A stretch of DNA of 64,000 nt from Mesorhizobium sp. NZP2077 (lineage in GTDB: Bacteria; Pseudomonadota; Alphaproteobacteria; Rhizobiales; Rhizobiaceae), in contig NZ_CP051293.1 of assembly GCF_013170805.1 (NCBI RefSeq), positions 5,896,001-5,960,000 of the forward strand. The letters are read 5' to 3'. The position numbers were made by a program, and so were the translations under genes. Shown piece after piece: positions 25,689 to 35,016 of the stretch. The notes under the pieces were generated by a model. It was not told the origin of the DNA and made no database searches. It worked only from the letters and a program-made list of their open reading frames with translations. Position 1 is the first letter of the stretch. Each line of letters begins with the position of its first letter.

Positions 25689-27457
25689 GCCACGCTCCTC
25701 AACGCCACTGCTGGCCGCGCGGCACGCACATGCGGCCCCGGCAGGACTTTAGCGCCAACAATCCTGTAAACGCTGTCCATGCGGTCGGCGACAGCCGCCG
25801 AATGGGTTGCAACGATCATCGTCCGGCCGGCGGCGAAGGCCATCAAGGCATCGAGCACCTGAGACTCGGTCTCGGCATCGAGATGCGCTGTGGGCTCATC
25901 CAGGAGGATGAGCCCGGGATTGCGCAGGAAAATCCGGGCGAGCGCCACGCGATGCGCCTCGCCACCCGAAAGCCCGACCCCGCCCTCCCCGATCAGCGTA
26001 TCGAGGCGATCCGGCAACTGTGTTGCGAAAGGCAGGACCGCGGCGCGCTCGGCGGCGTCGTGCACTTCGGCATCGCTGGCTGAGCGACGACCCAGCCTGA
26101 TGTTTTCGGCAATGGTGCCATGTAACAGGCGGGGTCTTTGGCCAAGAAAGGCGACACCCGCCCGCAAGTCAGACTCGGCAGCAGCCATCAAGTCCCGACC
26201 GTCCAGCCGGATCATGCCGTCGAACTCCCGCATGCGGGCAATGGCCTCGAGCAGCGTCGACTTGCCGATGCCGCTCTCGCCGGCCAGCGCCACATGCCGC
26301 CCTGCGGGGATCAGGAGCGACGTTTTGTCGATGACAAGACGGCGAGAGTCAGGGGTGCGCAAGGTAATGCTGTTCATATCCACGGTGATTGGCGCGGCAA
26401 AATGGGTGTCTGAGGTCGGCTGGACGACTGCGTTCGGCACGTCGAATTCCGGCAGGCCGCCGAACTGCCTGGCCAGTTCGGCCACGGCCGCTTTGGCGGC
26501 GGCACGGTCATGATAATGCGCCGCCAGCAACCGCAATGGCTGATAGACTTCCGGCGCCATCAGAAGGCAGAACAGCCCGGCCTGGAGTGTCAGCGCCGAA
26601 GGGCGAAGATCGACAAAACCGAGGAAAGTCAGACCGACATACAACGCCACGCCGGCCACTCCGAGCGCCGCGAAGAACTCCAGGACGGCGGACGACAGAA
26701 AGGCGATCTTGAGGACAGCCAGGGTGCGCAGGCGCAGATCCTCGCTCGCCAGCATCACCGAGCGGGTCTCGCTCTCGGCCCGGCCAAGAAGCTTGAGCGT
26801 CACAATGGCGCGCAAGCGATCGGCGAACAGCCCGGACAGGCGCGTAAACGCTTCGGCTTGCGCCCGGCTGGCGGCTTCGGCGCCCCAGCCGACCAGCGCC
26901 ATGAAAAGCGGAACCATCGGTGCGGTGACAAGAAAGAGCAGGCCCACGACCCAGTCGAAGGGCAGAACAATGACGGCGAAGGCGAGCGGCAGGATCGCCG
27001 CCTGCGCCATCGCCGGCAGGAAGCGGACAAGGAAACTGTCCAGGGATTCGATCTGGTCGATGATCGCCGAACTCAGCGCGCCCGATGACCGGGCGGCCGT
27101 CCAGTCGGGCCTGTGATCCAGCAAGGTTGCGTGAAACGCCGATCGCAGAAAGAACTTGATGCGCTCAGCGGCCACGATGCCGCAGCTTTCCCCGACAATC
27201 GCAAGCCCGATACGAACGGCGAAGAGGCTGGCAATGCCAAGGACGGGCGTCAGCAGAGCATGCGGCGAAGCGCCTTCAACGATCGCGCGATGAACAACCG
27301 AGGCAAGCAGATAGGCTTGCCCGATAAGCAGCAGCCCGGAAATCAGAGGCAGTGTAATCGCGACTGCCATCGGCGCGCGCGCGCGCCGCCACAGACGCAT
27401 CATCCAGCGCCCCTGGTCGCGGATGGCGTCGACTTGCTTTGAATCTGTCTGCTGCAT
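25685..27457 (-). CDS. cydD: CydD, thiol reductant ABC exporter subunit
   Basis: The 590-residue half-transporter has the membrane domain first, then an ABC domain with Walker A (GESGIGKST), signature (LSGGEAHRVALARIFL) and Walker B (LILLDEPTAHLD). It forms the heterodimer with CydC. I use the ATG at 27457 (MQQTDSK), which has AGGG 8-9 nt upstream; an ATG at 27484 adds nine residues but would leave almost no leader if transcription starts 41.5 bp from the shared FixK box. Confidence 0.9.
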   Translation of the reverse strand: MQQTDSKQVDAIRDQGRWMMRLWRRARAPMAVAITLPLISGLLLIGQAYLLASVVHRAIVEGASPHALLTPVLGIASLFAVRIGLAIVGESCGIVAAERIKFFLRSAFHATLLDHRPDWTAARSSGALSSAIIDQIESLDSFLVRFLPAMAQAAILPLAFAVIVLPFDWVVGLLFLVTAPMVPLFMALVGWGAEAASRAQAEAFTRLSGLFADRLRAIVTLKLLGRAESETRSVMLASEDLRLRTLAVLKIAFLSSAVLEFFAALGVAGVALYVGLTFLGFVDLRPSALTLQAGLFCLLMAPEVYQPLRLLAAHYHDRAAAKAAVAELARQFGGLPEFDVPNAVVQPTSDTHFAAPITVDMNSITLRTPDSRRLVIDKTSLLIPAGRHVALAGESGIGKSTLLEAIARMREFDGMIRLDGRDLMAAAESDLRAGVAFLGQRPRLLHGTIAENIRLGRRSASDAEVHDAAERAAVLPFATQLPDRLDTLIGEGGVGLSGGEAHRVALARIFLRNPGLILLDEPTAHLDAETESQVLDALMAFAAGRTMIVATHSAAVADRMDSVYRIVGAKVLPGPHVRAARPAVALRSVA

Positions 27458-27522
27458 TCCGATTGCCCTGATGTCGCTACGCATGTCGTTAGCTCTTTTG
27501 CCCGCAGGCGCGGCGGATCGCT

Positions 27523-27536
27523 TTGATCGACATCAA
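27523..27536. promoter_or_regulatory. FixK/FNR-type box between cydDC and cydAB
   Basis: TTGATCGACATCAA matches all ten defined positions of TTGAT-N4-ATCAA. It is centred at 27529.5, which puts a -41.5 start near 27571 for cydA (39-nt leader) and near 27488 for cydD. One site could therefore activate both the oxidase and its assembly exporter. Confidence 0.8.
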
Positions 27537-27609
27537 TGCCGTGCGCATCGCCACGGCGTAGCCGAGGAGACGCCCGGCAAACGACCGGCATCAATCGAGG
27601 CAGGCAGGC

Positions 27610-29193
27610 ATGATCGATTTCACCGTTGTCGACCTTTCGCGGCTGCAGTTCGCGGCCACGGCGATGTACCATTTTCTGTTCGTGCCGCTGACGCTCGGCC
27701 TGTCCTTCCTGATGGCCATCATGGAGAGCGTCTATGTCATGACCGGCCGCGATATCTGGCGGCGCATGACGCTGTTCTGGGGCACGCTGTTCGGCATCAA
27801 TTTCGCCATGGGCGTCGCGACGGGCATCGTCATGGAATTCCAGTTCGGCATGAACTGGAGCTACTACAGCCATTACGTTGGCGACGTTTTCGGCGCCCCG
27901 CTCGCCATCGAGGGGCTGATGGCCTTCTTCCTCGAGGCGACGTTCATCGGCCTGTTCTTCTTCGGATGGGACAGACTGCCGAGGGTCGGCCACCTCGCCG
28001 TCACCTGGCTGGTCGCGCTCGGGGCCAATTTCTCGGCCCTGTGGATTCTGATCGCCAATGGCTGGATGCAGAACCCCGTCGGCTCCGTCTTCAATCCCGA
28101 CACGATGCGGATGGAGGTCACCGACTTCATGGCCGTGATCTTCAATCCGGTGGCGCAAGCCAAATTCGTCCACACGGTAAGTGCCGGCTACACGACAGGC
28201 GCCATGTTCATGATGGCCATCAGCGCCTTCTTCCTTCTGCGTGGAAAGCACATCGAACTCGCCAAGCGGTCGATGGTGGTCGCGGCAAGCTTCGGCCTCG
28301 CCTCGGCGCTATCGGTTGTCGTGCTTGGCGACGAGAGTGGCTATGTCGCGACCGAACAGCAAAAGATGAAAATCGCCGCGCTGGAAGGCATGTGGGATAC
28401 GGAACCCGCGCCCGCCAGCCTCACGCTCTTTGCCATTCCCGGCAAGGCCGGCAACAGGTTCGAGGTCAAGATCCCCTGGGTTCTGGGCCTGGTCACCACG
28501 CGCAGCCTAAACACCGAACTCCCCGGCATCCATCAGCTGGTCGATCACGCCGAACAACGCATCCGCAACGGCATCATCGCATCGGCCGATCTCGACGCGA
28601 TCCGCAAGAACCCAACCGACAAGGTGGCACGCGCGGACTTCGCACAGAATTGGCGCGACCTCGGCTATGCGCTTCTGCTCAAGCGCTATCGTGACGACGT
28701 CCAGGCTGCAACGCCCGAGGACATTCACAAGGCCGCGCTCGATACAATTCCCGACGTCGCCACCCTGTTCTGGAGCTTCCGGATCATGGTCGGGCTTGGG
28801 TTCTACATGATCCTGTTCTTCGCCACCGCCTTCCTGCTGAGCGCCCGCAACAAGCTCGGCGAGAACCGCATCCTGCTCAGGATTGCGCTATTCAGCCTGC
28901 CAGTCCCCTGGATCGCGATCGAGTCGGGCTGGCTGGTGGCGGAATATGGCCGGCAGCCCTGGGCAATCGAAGGCGTGCTTCCCACCTTCTACGCTGCGTC
29001 GGGGCTGACCCTGACGGACCTCGCAATCAGCCTGGGTTTCTTCCTGACGCTCTACACCAGCCTTCTGATCGTCATGGTCATCTTGATGGTCAAGACCATC
29101 AAGGCAGGCCCCGGCCCGCAAGATGTCCCCGCCGATGGCGTGGGTGGCGCGGTCCAAATCCCCCAGGGCGCATTCGCCCATCCCGATCGCTGA
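27610..29193 (+). CDS. cydA: Cytochrome bd ubiquinol oxidase subunit I
   Basis: The 527-residue subunit has the N-terminal LSRLQFAATAMYHFLFVPLTLGL helix with the haem-ligand His, the GDESGY segment at the start of the Q loop, and a long Q loop (about residues 250-390) as in the long-loop class of E. coli bd-I. It carries haems b558, b595 and d and oxidises quinol, reducing O2 with very high affinity. It is first in the cydABX operon behind a FixK box. Confidence 0.95.
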   Translation: MIDFTVVDLSRLQFAATAMYHFLFVPLTLGLSFLMAIMESVYVMTGRDIWRRMTLFWGTLFGINFAMGVATGIVMEFQFGMNWSYYSHYVGDVFGAPLAIEGLMAFFLEATFIGLFFFGWDRLPRVGHLAVTWLVALGANFSALWILIANGWMQNPVGSVFNPDTMRMEVTDFMAVIFNPVAQAKFVHTVSAGYTTGAMFMMAISAFFLLRGKHIELAKRSMVVAASFGLASALSVVVLGDESGYVATEQQKMKIAALEGMWDTEPAPASLTLFAIPGKAGNRFEVKIPWVLGLVTTRSLNTELPGIHQLVDHAEQRIRNGIIASADLDAIRKNPTDKVARADFAQNWRDLGYALLLKRYRDDVQAATPEDIHKAALDTIPDVATLFWSFRIMVGLGFYMILFFATAFLLSARNKLGENRILLRIALFSLPVPWIAIESGWLVAEYGRQPWAIEGVLPTFYAASGLTLTDLAISLGFFLTLYTSLLIVMVILMVKTIKAGPGPQDVPADGVGGAVQIPQGAFAHPDR

Positions 29194-29210
29194 GCGAGGA
29201 GCCCGCAACC

Positions 29211-30359
29211 ATGAACACGATCCCCCTTGATTACGAAACCCTCAGGCTGATCTGGTGGCTTCTGCTTGGCGTCCTCCTGATCGGCTTTGCCGTCATGGAC
29301 GGTTACGATCTTGGCGTCGGCGCGCTTCTGCCGTTCGTCGCCCGTTCCGATGATGAAAGGCGTGTCCTGATCAACCTGCTTGGCCCGACCTGGGAAGGCA
29401 ACCAGGTCTGGCTCCTCCTGGGTGGCGGCGCCATCTTCGCAGCCTGGCCGGCACTCTATGCCGCATCCTTCTCCGGCTTCTACCTGGCGATGATCACAGT
29501 GCTGCTGGCGCTGATATTGCGACCGGTCGCATTCAAGTTCCGCGGCAAGATCAAGGATCCGCGCTGGCGTGCTACCTGGGACTGGGCACTGTTCATCGGC
29601 GGCTTCGTGCCGGCGCTGATCTTCGGTGTCGCGGTCGGCAATGTCCTGCTTGGCGTCCCCTTCAACCTCGATGCCACGCTCAGGCCCTCTTACGCCGGCA
29701 ATTTCTTCGGCCTGTTGCGGCCCTTCGCGTTGGTGTCGGGTCTGCTCAGCGTCGCCATGCTGGTCACGCACGGCGCCGTTATCATCGCGGCACGGACCGA
29801 AGGCATGGTCGCTCTGCGAGCAAGGGTCTATGGCCGCTATGCCGCTGTCGCCAGCGTCGTCCTGTTCGCTCTTGCCGGACTATGGGTGTCGTTCTTGATG
29901 GATGGCTATGTGGTCACCAGCGCGCAGGATCATTTTGGCCCGTCGAATCCGCTGGGCAAAATGGTGACGACGGGCACCGGCGCATGGCTCGCCAACTATG
30001 GTGCCCATCCGTGGATGATGATTGCGCCTGCCCTCGGGCTGCTTGGTCCGCTCGTCGCCTATGCCGGTTTGAAGGGCGACGCCTGGAAAACGTCGCTACT
30101 CGGCAGCACCCTGGCCATCGTCGGCATCATCTCCACGGCCGGCCTGTCGCTGTTTCCCTTCCTGCTGCCGAGCTCGCTCAATCCCAATGCAAGCCTGACA
30201 GTCTGGGATGCGTCCTCCAGCCACCTGACCCTGTTCGTCATGTTGCTGGCGACCATCGTCTTCCTGCCGCTGATCATCGCCTACACCGCATGGGTCTACC
30301 GCGTCATGCGCGGCACCGTCACGGCCACCTCGATTGGCCGCAACCCGAACGCCTACTGA
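29211..30359 (+). CDS. cydB: Cytochrome bd ubiquinol oxidase subunit II
   Basis: The 382-residue subunit has the family start (YETLRLIWWLLLGVLLIGFAVMDGYDLG) and GPTWEGNQVWL, with about eight membrane helices and full length. It pairs with CydA. The ATG lies 17 bp after the cydA stop with GCGAGGAG upstream. Confidence 0.95.
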   Translation: MNTIPLDYETLRLIWWLLLGVLLIGFAVMDGYDLGVGALLPFVARSDDERRVLINLLGPTWEGNQVWLLLGGGAIFAAWPALYAASFSGFYLAMITVLLALILRPVAFKFRGKIKDPRWRATWDWALFIGGFVPALIFGVAVGNVLLGVPFNLDATLRPSYAGNFFGLLRPFALVSGLLSVAMLVTHGAVIIAARTEGMVALRARVYGRYAAVASVVLFALAGLWVSFLMDGYVVTSAQDHFGPSNPLGKMVTTGTGAWLANYGAHPWMMIAPALGLLGPLVAYAGLKGDAWKTSLLGSTLAIVGIISTAGLSLFPFLLPSSLNPNASLTVWDASSSHLTLFVMLLATIVFLPLIIAYTAWVYRVMRGTVTATSIGRNPNAY

Positions 30360-30373
30360 AGGATTTGAAAATC

Positions 30374-30517
30374 ATGTGGTATTTTTCCTGGATCCTCGGG
30401 GTCGGTCTCGCCTGCTCCTTCGCCATCCTCAACGCCATGTGGTTCGAGATGCGCGAGGACCGCCGCACTGTAGCCGTGCAAGCAGCCAGACCCGGCATCG
30501 GCCGCCACGATCGATGA
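30374..30517 (+). CDS. cydX: CydX small subunit of cytochrome bd oxidase
   Basis: This 47-residue peptide (MWYFSWILGVGLACSFAILNAMW then a charged tail) has the single helix and the conserved MWYFSWILG start of CydX, which stabilises the haems of the bd oxidase. It lies 14 bp after cydB. It is shorter than most gene-finder thresholds. Confidence 0.88.
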   Translation: MWYFSWILGVGLACSFAILNAMWFEMREDRRTVAVQAARPGIGRHDR

Positions 30518-30671
30518 GCGCCAAAATCAATGGTCATGATGGCCGGAGCACATCGTATCTTTCCGTATGGTTCCGCGACCGCGTACAAGATTTCGGCTAT
30601 CTCCCTGCCCTTCTCTCACGACAGTTGTGGACGTCCGCGCTCGGCGCTGCGACCGTGGCGCAATCGACCAG

Positions 30672-31019
30672 CTAATCCGCCAGCGGCCGCTCCCTGTCGA
30701 GCGCGTTCAAATCTTTTGCACCAAGTGCGACAGGAGTTGCTTGGATGAGTTTGAGCGACTTGACCATCCTCACCGTCGCGGTCTTGTACTTCTTGAAATG
30801 AGCGGATTCCAAATGCGAGCGGTATGCATCTGTATCGCGATAGATCTCGAAAACTCTCACATGGGAGGGATTTTCCCTTTCAGCCACGGCATACAACACA
30901 AAGACTCCGGTTTCTTCGCTCACAGCCGTCGCAATCTGCTCCTCGACTGCAACTTTATAGTCCTCGAACTGGGCGGGATCGATTTCGAGCTCCGCTATCT
31001 GCACATAAAGATCTTGCAT
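30672..31019 (-). CDS. Antibiotic biosynthesis monooxygenase (ABM)-fold protein, putative quinol monooxygenase
   Basis: This 115-residue protein has the ferredoxin-like ABM fold seen in YgiN-type quinol monooxygenases: YVQIAELEIDPAQFEDY at the N-terminus and VFEIYRDTDAYRSHLESAHFKKY in the middle. Such proteins act as cofactor-free dimers. The ATG at 31019 has GGGGAAG directly upstream. It stands next to a LysR remnant and a LysR gene on the same strand. Confidence 0.8.
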   Translation of the reverse strand: MQDLYVQIAELEIDPAQFEDYKVAVEEQIATAVSEETGVFVLYAVAERENPSHVRVFEIYRDTDAYRSHLESAHFKKYKTATVRMVKSLKLIQATPVALGAKDLNALDRERPLAD

Positions 31020-31162
31020 CTTCCCCCGCCTGTCCTTCACGGGGCGGGGGTGGAGCGCCTCGTGTGCCCTTCATGATTCCATTCCTTCCTTGTGTGACGG
31101 CGCCGACCGGCCAGCGTCGCAAAGCCGGGCGCGTGATCATCGCGATCATAAGGTTTACGACC

Positions 31163-31225
31163 TTAAGCCTCAACGCGTTTCGGCAACTCGGAGACCAGAG
31201 CATCGATTGCCCGTCGTGACCGCAG
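31163..31225 (-). pseudogene. C-terminal remnant of a LysR gene
   Basis: Twenty codons ending in TAA encode LRSRRAIDALVSELPKRVEA, identical except for one residue to the C-terminus of the complete LysR gene at 33442-34347. Nothing upstream continues the reading. It is the tail left behind by deletion or recombination of a second LysR copy. Confidence 0.75.
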
Positions 31226-31249
31226 CGGCGGCTTGTGCAATGAATGGAC

Positions 31250-32134
31250 TCAACCGCAAAACCAATCGATGAATGCTCGGAGTTTTGGCGGCTGATTGCG
31301 TGTGGGATAGTACAGCTTGAACTGGACAGGACTCGGCTCGAATCTTGTCAAAAGCTCAACCAGTTCACCTGCCTCGATGGCGGGTATCTCCGTCGCTCTG
31401 AAGAGTTGCGCGATACCAAGGCCCGAGCAAACCGCAAAGCCGAAATGGTGATTGTCGTCGAACACCAGTCGCGGCGGCGGATCGAGACGAAAAACCTGAT
31501 CGTCGACGTTGAAGGTCAACGGCTCCAATCGCTGGCTCCCCGGAAACCTGTAACGGATAACCTGGTGGTTCCCCAGATCATTTGGATGCTGAGGGGTGTC
31601 AAAAGCTTCCAGGTAGGAGCGCGAGGCCAGCACTGAGCGGCGAAGAGGTGGACCGATGGAGCGAGCGATCATATCCATCTCCAGCGTATCTTGAAAACGG
31701 ATGCCGGCGTCGAAGCCACCAGCTACGATATCGGACAATCGATCGTCTGTTGTGAGTTCAATTGTGATGTCCGGGTAGTGCCGGACGAAGGCGGCCAATC
31801 GCGGCAAGATGCAGACCTGAGCCGCCAGCCGCGACAGGTTGATCCGCAGATTTCCCGCCGGCCGCTTCCCAACCGTCCGAACCCGATCGAGTGCGTCCGC
31901 GATGTCACTGAACGCTCGGTCCGTGTTTTCAAGCAGGAGGCGGCCCGCCTCGGTCAGCCGGACACTACGGCTTGTGCGCTCGAAAAGCCGGACCCCGACA
32001 AGGGATTCGATCTGCCGAATCTTCTGCGACACCGCAGACGGCGTTATCCCCAACGGGCCGGAGGCGGCGGTGAAGCCATTGGTCGTGGCAACCATGCGGA
32101 AGGTCGGCAGCAGCGAGAAAAGATCAGGTGCCAT
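31250..32134 (-). CDS. LysR family transcriptional regulator (divergent to serine hydrolase)
   Basis: This 294-residue LTTR has the N-terminal winged HTH (FRMVATTNGFTAASGPLGITPSAVSQKIRQIE, first ~60 residues) and a two-lobed effector domain. The ATG at 32134 has AGGA 8 nt upstream; the longer frame to 32200 lacks a site. It is transcribed away from the serine hydrolase gene 100 bp off, which it probably controls. Confidence 0.87.
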   Translation of the reverse strand: MAPDLFSLLPTFRMVATTNGFTAASGPLGITPSAVSQKIRQIESLVGVRLFERTSRSVRLTEAGRLLLENTDRAFSDIADALDRVRTVGKRPAGNLRINLSRLAAQVCILPRLAAFVRHYPDITIELTTDDRLSDIVAGGFDAGIRFQDTLEMDMIARSIGPPLRRSVLASRSYLEAFDTPQHPNDLGNHQVIRYRFPGSQRLEPLTFNVDDQVFRLDPPPRLVFDDNHHFGFAVCSGLGIAQLFRATEIPAIEAGELVELLTRFEPSPVQFKLYYPTRNQPPKLRAFIDWFCG

Positions 32135-32234
32135 CGTTAAGTCCTGCTTCAAGGCTCTTGAAGCATGCCCCAACTCGAATTCACGATCAAGCAGGAGCAT
32201 TTAGAGAGCATCTTTCAAACTTGGAGCTAAAAAT

Positions 32235-33398
32235 ATGACCGATGATTTTGCCCTAAAGGCACGGCCGAACGGCCTGACAAACGCGATCGATGTTGCGATC
32301 GAGGACGCCCTGGCAGAGGGCCGCATCGTTGGTAGCGTCGTGCTCGTCGCCCAAGATGGCGAGATCGTTTACGAGCGGGCGGCGGGCCTTGCTGACCGTG
32401 AGACAGGCAGGCAGATGCAGGTCGAGACGCCCTTCCGCTTCGCTTCCGTGACGAAAGCCTTCACAACCATGGCCGCGTTGAAATTGATGGAGGCCGGACG
32501 TCTGTCGCCCGAAGACAGGGTGACGAAGTATCTGCCGGGGTTTACGCCTCGTCTCGCCGATGGCCTGATCGCCGATATCAGAATCGGTCAGTTGATGGCG
32601 CATACGGCCGGGTTGGACTACCGCAACCAGCAAGCTGCCGATGGACCCTATGCCCGTGCCGGGGTGTCGGACGGTCTTGATGAGAGCCGGGGCTCACTGG
32701 AAGCAAATCTCGCCCGTATCGCTAACGTGCCGTTGGATCGCATTCCCGGCGAGGGCTGGCGGTACTCCATTGCGACGGACGTTCTGGGCGGCGTGATTGA
32801 GGCAGTCACCGGCACGACCCTTGACGGCGCGATCAGCACTCTGGTCACAGAGCCGCTACAATTGGGTGCGGCGTTTCATTGGCCCGAAGGGGACATTGCC
32901 GTGCCTTACCACGATGGCTCACCGGCGCCCGTGCGGATGACCGTCGGTGTCGAGGTGCCGCAGCGCTACATTGAGGGCCCCGGCGTTCGCTTCGATCCGG
33001 AGCGCATTCGGGATGCGACCGCTTGGCCCTCGGGCGGAGCGGGCATGGCCGGCCGCGCGCGCGACGTGCTGACCCTGCTTGAAGCGTACCGCACCGGCGC
33101 TTTCCTGGGCGAGGATCTGCGTGAAGCGGCGAGGATGCCCAGAGTCGGCGCGGAGGCTCAGGCGATGGGTCCGGGGTGGGGGTTTTCCTGGCTGGGCGCT
33201 GCCCTGATCGACCCCGCTTCCACCGGCAGCAACTGGGGCAAAGGATCGGTTTCCTGGGGCGGAACATATGGCAATTGGTGGGGTATCGATTTTGCCAGGA
33301 GGAGAAGCATCATCTCGATGACGAACACCGCCTACGAGGGAATGTCGGGCAGGTTCGCGCAGAGCATCGCGGCGGCGACCGCGATGCCGCTCTCGTAG
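32235..33398 (+). CDS. Serine hydrolase, class C beta-lactamase/esterase family
   Basis: This 387-residue protein has the SxxK nucleophile motif (ASVTKAF, about residue 74-77), a downstream YSIA in place of YxN (about residue 176), and a C-terminal GGTYGNWWG block in the place of the KTG triad. No signal peptide is evident, so it is probably a cytoplasmic esterase or peptidase rather than a true beta-lactamase. It is divergent to a LysR gene. Confidence 0.85.
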   Translation: MTDDFALKARPNGLTNAIDVAIEDALAEGRIVGSVVLVAQDGEIVYERAAGLADRETGRQMQVETPFRFASVTKAFTTMAALKLMEAGRLSPEDRVTKYLPGFTPRLADGLIADIRIGQLMAHTAGLDYRNQQAADGPYARAGVSDGLDESRGSLEANLARIANVPLDRIPGEGWRYSIATDVLGGVIEAVTGTTLDGAISTLVTEPLQLGAAFHWPEGDIAVPYHDGSPAPVRMTVGVEVPQRYIEGPGVRFDPERIRDATAWPSGGAGMAGRARDVLTLLEAYRTGAFLGEDLREAARMPRVGAEAQAMGPGWGFSWLGAALIDPASTGSNWGKGSVSWGGTYGNWWGIDFARRRSIISMTNTAYEGMSGRFAQSIAAATAMPLS

Positions 33399-33441
33399 CT
33401 CTGCCACAGAGCGTGATCGGACAGACGGCAAAGCTACGGCC

Positions 33442-34347
33442 TCAAGCCTCCACGCGTTTCGGCAACTCGGAGACGAGGGCATCGATTGCCAGTCGTGACC
33501 GCAGCGGCAAATATTGAGTGGCCGGCCAGACAGCGTAGCACTCCATCGATGCGCTTGGACGATTGGCCCACAATGCAACGAGAGAGCCGGCGAGCAATTC
33601 ATCGCGGATGAGCCAGTGGGGAACCCAGGCCAGACCCATACCGTCGACGGCGGCGTTAGCGATGGCCTCGAGGTCATCGAACCGAAGCCGCGACGTCACC
33701 GAGACGTCGATGAGCTTGCCGCTTGCGTCTGGGAGTTGCCAGGCTTGTCCATGATCGGCGCGCCAATAGAGCAACGTGTCATGGGCTGCCAGATCCGCAA
33801 TTTCATCGGGAGCGCCCTTGGCGGCCAGATATGCGGGCGCGGCACAGAGGACCTTGCGTTGGCTGGTGATGCGCCGCGCTTGCAATCCAGCACCGTTGCC
33901 CAAGACACCGTTGCGAACCGCGAGGTCCACGCCATCGGCAATCAGATCGACCTGCCTGTCGCTGAAGCTCAGATCGAGTTCGAGTTGGGGGTGCTCGCGA
34001 GCAAAAGCGAGAAGAACAGGCGCTACGCAATAGCGACCAAACAGCACCGGCATGGAAACACGCAGCCTTCCCACGACGTCGCGTCTTCCCGATTCGAGAA
34101 GGGACTCACCAGCCCGCAGTTCCTCCATCGCGCGCAGGCACCGCTCGTAATATTGCTGGCCGTCCTCCGTCAGATTTTGCGTGCGGGTCGTCCGGTGAAA
34201 AAGGCGAACACCGAGCCGTTCTTCCAGCCGTGCGATGGACTTTCCGACGGCTGAGCGAGTGAGCGCAAGCCGTTCGGCAGCCTTGGCAAACCCACCCGCT
34301 TCAACCACCTCAACGAATACCGGCACGCCGTCAAATCGATTGCGCAT
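33442..34347 (-). CDS. LysR family transcriptional regulator
   Basis: This 301-residue LTTR has the HTH FVEVVEAGGFAKAAERLALTRSAVGKSIARLEERLG and an effector domain. It is the closest LysR group to CrgA/DsdC-like regulators of oxidoreductase operons. It reads away from the plus-strand operon that starts at 34612 with the muconolactone-isomerase-like gene and alcohol dehydrogenase, the likely target. Confidence 0.88.
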   Translation of the reverse strand: MRNRFDGVPVFVEVVEAGGFAKAAERLALTRSAVGKSIARLEERLGVRLFHRTTRTQNLTEDGQQYYERCLRAMEELRAGESLLESGRRDVVGRLRVSMPVLFGRYCVAPVLLAFAREHPQLELDLSFSDRQVDLIADGVDLAVRNGVLGNGAGLQARRITSQRKVLCAAPAYLAAKGAPDEIADLAAHDTLLYWRADHGQAWQLPDASGKLIDVSVTSRLRFDDLEAIANAAVDGMGLAWVPHWLIRDELLAGSLVALWANRPSASMECYAVWPATQYLPLRSRLAIDALVSELPKRVEA

Positions 34348-34611
34348 CTAGCGGCTGATCCCAGCAAGGGCATGAACATTGTAGAACGGTGGGAACCAAA
34401 AACGGGAAGAACTGTCGCCACTGCTAATGCTCATTCTACGCTAAGAACAAAAACACGCCAACGATTTTGGATGGTCGCGGCCATGCACGGCATTGTTGCG
34501 GCCGGCAACAGCGATCTGGAGACCGCTGCCTATATGCGTCGGCGCATTGCCCAGACCGTGAGCCGACTTGAACCCGCTTGATCGGCATTTCCCCAACCCA
34601 GGAGCCCTAGC

Positions 34612-34911
34612 ATGAAACTGCTTTGCCTCGACGTCCCCCAGCCCGGCGCCACCATGGAGCGGTATCAACCGCACATGACAGACGAAGTCCGCCACACTTG
34701 GCAGGCCTACAAGAGCGGCATCGTGCGCGACATCTATTTCCGCCAGGACCGTCCGGGCGTGGCCATCATCGCCGAATGCGACTCGATCGAAGCCGCCAAA
34801 GAGGCTCTGAGCGAGTTCCCGCTGGCCAAGGCCGGGCTCATTGACTGGGATGTTATCCCGCTTGGCCCTTTCCTCAATTGGGAAACGCTGTTCGCGTCCG
34901 GAAACGCCTGA
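34612..34911 (+). CDS. Muconolactone-isomerase-like dimeric alpha/beta-barrel protein
   Basis: This 99-residue protein has the pattern of small dimeric alpha+beta barrel proteins (YciI/muconolactone delta-isomerase group): an internal GIVRDIYFRQDRPGVAIIAECDSIEAAKEAL and a hydrophobic C-terminus GLIDWDVIPLGPF. Activity is uncertain. It starts the operon leading to the alcohol dehydrogenase, about 265 bp from the divergent LysR start. Confidence 0.7.
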   Translation: MKLLCLDVPQPGATMERYQPHMTDEVRHTWQAYKSGIVRDIYFRQDRPGVAIIAECDSIEAAKEALSEFPLAKAGLIDWDVIPLGPFLNWETLFASGNA

Positions 34912-35016
34912 GACTTCGTGAAGTCAGGTAGCGCTTCGTGGCCCGCCGGGTGGGGGGGCCACAGCAGGTTTCGTCACGCGCTTCGACCGCGCCTGGATCG
35001 ACAAGGAATACGGACA

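Noticed and set aside
34372..34581. A 69-codon plus frame between LysR and the muconolactone-isomerase-like gene.
   Set aside because: The last third looks protein-like but no domain or ribosome binding site could be identified; it lies in the divergent promoter region and may be a relic.
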